Of a stretch of 64,000 nt of DNA, positions 60,718 through 64,000 are shown piece after piece. Each line of letters begins with the position of its first letter. Position 1 is the first letter of the stretch. Under the pieces are notes generated by a model, which was not told the DNA's origin, did not search any database, and saw nothing but the letters and a program-made list of their open reading frames with translations. This DNA comes from RFTU01 sp046094505. Lineage in GTDB: Bacteria; Pseudomonadota; Gammaproteobacteria; Burkholderiales; Burkholderiaceae_C. The DNA is taken from assembly GCA_046094505.1 (NCBI GenBank), contig JBJTHN010000069.1, positions 54,780-118,779 on the forward strand. Reading direction: 5' to 3'. A program made the translations under genes and the position numbers.

Positions 60718-63285
60718 ATGTACCGCGCCCTGAGCCGCCGCTGGTCGCCCCGCCAGGCCCTGGAAACCCTCAAACGCTGGGCTCTGCGCTGGTGGGGTCG
60801 CCAGTCACCCTCGCGCCAAGACCGCTACGTGATCTTGGGCCCCCTGGTTTCGGTGCTGCTGTTCCTGACCGTCATCTCGGCCACCTTTTGGTTCCTGCGG
60901 GCCGAGGAACTGCTGCACGAGGAAGAAGGGGTGGCCCGTGCGGGAGAAATCGCCCAGCAGCAGGTCCGTCTTCGGCTGCTGGACAACCAGGAACAGCTCA
61001 TCCGCCTGGCCCGCGAACTCGCGATTCGTGACATCGGCCGCGGAGGCTTCATCGAGCAGGGACGCACCCTCACGGGAGACCGGCCCGAAATCACGCTGAT
61101 GCAGTGGCTGTCGCCCACGGGGCAGGTTCGCCTGTCCTTTGACCCGAACCCCATGGTCGGCGAGGCCCAGCCCGAAGCCACCTTTGAGTTGAAGGGCGCC
61201 GCTCGCAAGCTGGCCGGCCCCGCCGTGCAGACCTTCCTGGAGGCCCAGGCGCGGCGCCTGCCCGCACACTCGCCTCACTACGTAGACGATGAGGGCCGTA
61301 CCGTGATTCGGCTGGTGGTGCCGCTGTTGGCCCTAGGCGAATTCAGCGGAGCCGTGGCCGCGGAGATCGATGTGGAGATGCTGCTGCGCCGATCTCTGGC
61401 CGAGGACCAGACCCGTCGCAACACCCATTCGATCATCGACATGGACGGCACCGTGGTGACCACCACCGGCGCCACCCTGGTCACGGGCAATCCCCGCGTT
61501 GGACGGGTACACGAGGTGCCCCTGGGCAGCATGGCACCCGGCCTGCAACTGCGCACCCAGGGCTGGCGCACATCCTCCAACCTGATCGGCAACACCCTGT
61601 TCTGGATGGTGGTGGGCCTGTCAGCACTGACCGTGTGGATGCTGCTGGGGTCGCTCCAACACCTGCGCCGGCGCAACCAGATGCAGGCCACCCTGGTCCA
61701 GGAGACGAACTTCCGCCGCGCGATGGAGAACTCCGTTCTGACGGGCATGCGGGCCATGGACCTCGAAGGGCGCATCACCTACGTCAACCGGGCTTTCTGC
61801 GACATGACGGGCTACAGCCCACAAGACCTGATCGGCCTGGTACCGCCCTACCCCTACTGGCCACCGGACCGCATCGACGAAACCATGCAGTTCCTGCAGC
61901 AGGAGCTCATGGGCAAGACCCCATCGGGCGGCATTGAGGTCAAGGTTCAGCGCAAGGACGGTGAGGTCTTCGATGCGCGCATGTACGTGTCGCCCCTGGT
62001 GGACCACCGTGGCGAGCAGACCGGCTGGATGACCTCGATGACGAACATCACCGAGGCCAAACGGGTGCGCGACCAGCTCACCGCGTCGCACGAGCGCTTC
62101 ACCACGGTGCTCGAAGGCCTGGACGCCGCCGTCAGCGTGGTGTCCATGAGCAGCGGCGAACTCCTGTTCGCCAACCGCTCCTACCGCGTGTGGTTTGGCA
62201 GCAGCCCCCGCGGGCACCTCTTGCTCAGCGAGGGCAGCGCACCGGATGTGCACGCACCTTTGCACGAATTGGACGACCCGGAAGATCCGATGTCGGGCCT
62301 GCCGGCCGACAGCATCACCGAAGCGGTGACCGACCCGCGAGAAGTCCCGGTCGAGGGCTTGTCCAAGTGGTTTGACGTGCGGCTGCGTTACCTGCAATGG
62401 ACGGACGGCCGGCTGGTGCAGATGATCATCGCCACCGACATCACCGCACGCCGCCGCGCCGAGGAAGCCACTGCGCAGCAGGCCGAAAAGGCCCAAGTGA
62501 CCAGCCGCTTGGTGACGATGGGCGAGATGGCCAGTTCGGTGGCGCACGAGCTCAACCAGCCGCTGACGGCCATCAACAACTACTGCAACGGCATGGTCAA
62601 CCGCGTACGCGAAGACGCCATCGCCAAGGACGACCTGATCGCCGCCCTGGAAAAAACGGCCAGGCAGGCCGAGCGTGCTGGGCAAATCATCCACCGCATC
62701 CGTGCCTTCGTGAAGCGAAGCGAGCCGCAGCGCCAAACCGCCGATGCCCGCGACATCATCGACGACGCGGTGGAGTTGGCCAACATCGACCTGCGCCGGC
62801 GCCGGGTGCAGCTCAACACCTACCTGGCCCAGCGACTGCCTGCCCTTTATTGCGACCCCATCCTGATTGAGCAGGTTGTGCTGAACCTGGTGAAGAACGC
62901 TGCCGAGGCCATCGACCTGGCCGACATGCCCCCGGCACGGCGTCGGATCGAACTGCGCGTGGTGCCGCGCCTGCAAGACCAGCAGGAGCCTATCGTCGAG
63001 TTCAGCATCACCGACAACGGCCCGGGCATGTCTGAAGAGGTCTTGGGGCGCATCTACGAGGCCTTCTTCTCGACCAAACGCGAGGGCCTGGGCATTGGCC
63101 TGAGCCTGTGCCGCTCCATCATCGAATCCCACCGGGGGCGTCTGACGGCCGAGAACCTTTACAATGGTGAGTTGGTGAGCGGATGCCGATTTGTGTTCAC
63201 ACTGCCCGTGGACACCGCCCACCAATTCGAAGCACCGCCCCAAACCGATGGTCCGCGGCGCCCCGAAGCCTCCACTTCTTCTTGA
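60718..63285 (+). CDS. PAS-domain sensor histidine kinase
   Basis: An 855-residue membrane kinase. Two membrane helices (residues ~38-60 and ~289-313) flank a periplasmic ~225-residue sensor of Cache/dCache type. Two PAS domains follow (~325-450 and ~455-580). The H box is SSVAHELNQPLTAINN with phosphoryl His610, then the N box LVKNAAEAID and G boxes DNGPGMSEE and GLGIGLSLC. The architecture is FixL/DctB/TodS-like. It is 4 bp before its response regulator. Its ligand is unknown; position divergent from aceE suggests pyruvate or a related carboxylate (inference). Confidence 0.9.
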   Translation: MYRALSRRWSPRQALETLKRWALRWWGRQSPSRQDRYVILGPLVSVLLFLTVISATFWFLRAEELLHEEEGVARAGEIAQQQVRLRLLDNQEQLIRLARELAIRDIGRGGFIEQGRTLTGDRPEITLMQWLSPTGQVRLSFDPNPMVGEAQPEATFELKGAARKLAGPAVQTFLEAQARRLPAHSPHYVDDEGRTVIRLVVPLLALGEFSGAVAAEIDVEMLLRRSLAEDQTRRNTHSIIDMDGTVVTTTGATLVTGNPRVGRVHEVPLGSMAPGLQLRTQGWRTSSNLIGNTLFWMVVGLSALTVWMLLGSLQHLRRRNQMQATLVQETNFRRAMENSVLTGMRAMDLEGRITYVNRAFCDMTGYSPQDLIGLVPPYPYWPPDRIDETMQFLQQELMGKTPSGGIEVKVQRKDGEVFDARMYVSPLVDHRGEQTGWMTSMTNITEAKRVRDQLTASHERFTTVLEGLDAAVSVVSMSSGELLFANRSYRVWFGSSPRGHLLLSEGSAPDVHAPLHELDDPEDPMSGLPADSITEAVTDPREVPVEGLSKWFDVRLRYLQWTDGRLVQMIIATDITARRRAEEATAQQAEKAQVTSRLVTMGEMASSVAHELNQPLTAINNYCNGMVNRVREDAIAKDDLIAALEKTARQAERAGQIIHRIRAFVKRSEPQRQTADARDIIDDAVELANIDLRRRRVQLNTYLAQRLPALYCDPILIEQVVLNLVKNAAEAIDLADMPPARRRIELRVVPRLQDQQEPIVEFSITDNGPGMSEEVLGRIYEAFFSTKREGLGIGLSLCRSIIESHRGRLTAENLYNGELVSGCRFVFTLPVDTAHQFEAPPQTDGPRRPEASTSS

Positions 63286-63289
63286 GACT

Positions 63290-63913
63290 ATGAGCTTGAT
63301 CCCCAAGAAAGGCACGGTTTACGTTGTTGACGACGACGAGGCCGTGCGCGATTCTCTACAGTGGTTGCTCGAGGGCAAGGACTACCGCGTCAAGTGCTTC
63401 GATTCGGCCGAATCGTTCCTGTCGCGCTTCGATCCGCGCGAAGTGGCCTGTCTGATCGCCGACATCCGCATGGACGGCATGAGCGGCTTGGAGTTGCAAG
63501 ACCGCCTTCTGGAGCGCCGCAGCCCGCTGCCCATTGTCTTCATCACGGGCCACGGTGACGTGCCCATGGCGGTGTCGACCATGAAGAAGGGTGCGATGGA
63601 CTTCATCGAAAAGCCCTTCAAGGAAGCCGAACTGCTGGGCCTGGTGGAGCGCATGCTCGAGCAGGCACGGGCTGCCTTCAGTCAGCACCAGGAACAAGCC
63701 AGCCGCGATGCGCTGCTGTCGCGCCTGACCACCCGCGAAAGCCAGGTGCTGGAGCGTATCGTGGCCGGCCGCCTGAACAAGCAGATCGCCGACGACCTGG
63801 GCATCAGCATCAAGACGGTGGAGGCTCACCGTGCCAACATCATGGAAAAACTCAACGCCAACACGGTGGCCGATCTGCTGAAGATCGCCCTCGGGGCCCA
63901 AGCCAAGGCCTGA
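63290..63913 (+). CDS. FixJ-family response regulator
   Basis: A 207-residue response regulator: receiver domain (residues 8-120, acidic pocket VDDDE, phospho-acceptor D58 in LIADIRMDG, Thr in FITGHGD, Lys in IEKPF) and a LuxR-type helix-turn-helix (LTTRESQVLERIVAGRLNKQ, KTVEAHRANIMEKL). It is the obvious partner of the upstream kinase. DNA target unknown; the aceE operon and carboxylate uptake genes are candidates. A terminator follows at 63934-63968. Confidence 0.93.
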   Translation: MSLIPKKGTVYVVDDDEAVRDSLQWLLEGKDYRVKCFDSAESFLSRFDPREVACLIADIRMDGMSGLELQDRLLERRSPLPIVFITGHGDVPMAVSTMKKGAMDFIEKPFKEAELLGLVERMLEQARAAFSQHQEQASRDALLSRLTTRESQVLERIVAGRLNKQIADDLGISIKTVEAHRANIMEKLNANTVADLLKIALGAQAKA

Positions 63914-63933
63914 GCGGTCAACCATGACCGCCG

Positions 63934-63968
63934 ATGCAAGCAGGGCCGCAGCAGCGGCCCTTTTGCAT
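63934..63968 (+). terminator. Intrinsic terminator after the two-component system
   Basis: ATGCAA-GCA-GGGCCGC-AGCA-GCGGCCC-TT-TTGCAT is a two-part stem with a 4-nt loop; the inner 7-bp GC stem is followed by TTTT (63961-63964). It lies 20 bp after the regulator stop. Confidence 0.75.
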
Positions 63969-64000
63969 GGTGGCTTCCTTACACAGCCACTGTCCAGCAC

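Noticed and set aside
61621..63315. A 564-codon minus-strand frame opposite the histidine kinase.
   Set aside because: Shadow of a gene with all kinase motifs on the plus strand.
63924..64000. A possible gene starting MTADASRAAAAALLHGG that runs off the window.
   Set aside because: It is written across the stems of the terminator at 63934-63968, has no Shine-Dalgarno and no recognisable family; the downstream gene probably starts outside the window.
1..64000. tRNA, rRNA, CRISPR repeats, insertion sequences or phage genes.
   Set aside because: I looked for cloverleaf-like tails, regularly spaced repeats, transposase motifs and terminal inverted repeats and saw none.

Overview
The window is high-GC chromosomal DNA (roughly two thirds G+C by eye) from a betaproteobacterium, most likely order Burkholderiales and probably near the Comamonadaceae. 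This is inferred from gene content and order: rpsP-rimM-trmD-rplS followed by a CoA-pyrophosphatase, a CbiB-like protein, rsgA, a pterin dehydratase, an M48 protease and orn; pcnB-folK; DUF3579 beside argD-argF; phaC-phaA-phaB; and aceE-aceF-lpdA with a lipoyl domain fused to Lpd. It is mostly core genome. I see no insertion sequence, prophage, CRISPR array, tRNA or rRNA gene.

Layout. 1-4023: the end of prmB, a YheS-type ABC-F ATPase, an asparaginase, and lexA with two tandem SOS boxes. 4059-8057: a D-2-hydroxyacid dehydrogenase, a pirin, a decayed LysR regulator, gluQ and an FKBP isomerase. 8073-15336: orn, M48 protease, pterin dehydratase, rsgA, CbiB-like protein, CoA-pyrophosphatase and the S16/L19 ribosomal operon, which has an intrinsic terminator after its first gene. 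15567-24046: a GNAT acetyltransferase, a TM2 protein, folK, a translationally coupled chain (SirB1, PerM-like permease, hda, HAD phosphatase, pcnB), murJ and rpsT. 24208-31379: DUF3579, argD, argF and a tight four-gene peptide/cyanophycin cluster (M24 aminopeptidase, small unknown, exported-looking cyanophycinase, aspartoacylase-family enzyme).

31431-39316: ettA, a Bug-type solute receptor with a second aspartoacylase-family enzyme, an RhlE-type DEAD-box helicase whose Walker A lysine is replaced by asparagine, a CaiB-type CoA transferase, a 2-oxoglutarate/Fe(II) oxygenase and yaaA. 39357-48035: purL, map, glnD and selU. 48094-52192: a small frameshifted gene and the polyhydroxyalkanoate operon phaC-phaA-phaB, closed by a strong terminator. 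52338-54603: a small membrane protein, pgeF, maiA and a zinc-ribbon Nudix hydrolase. 54610-64000: the pyruvate dehydrogenase operon, with a PAS histidine kinase and FixJ-like response regulator divergent from it.

Connections. Pyruvate dehydrogenase supplies the acetyl-CoA that PhaA and PhaB turn into the PhaC substrate; the divergent two-component system is a candidate controller of that flux. GlnD (nitrogen sensing), ArgD/ArgF and the cyanophycinase cluster are a nitrogen/arginine theme. A recurrent promoter layout is visible: many genes with no Shine-Dalgarno have a -10-like hexamer ending 6-8 nt before the start codon, which suggests leaderless mRNAs. Genes with clear Shine-Dalgarno sequences (aceE, phaC, phaA, phaB, rpsP, the asparaginase) lack that layout.
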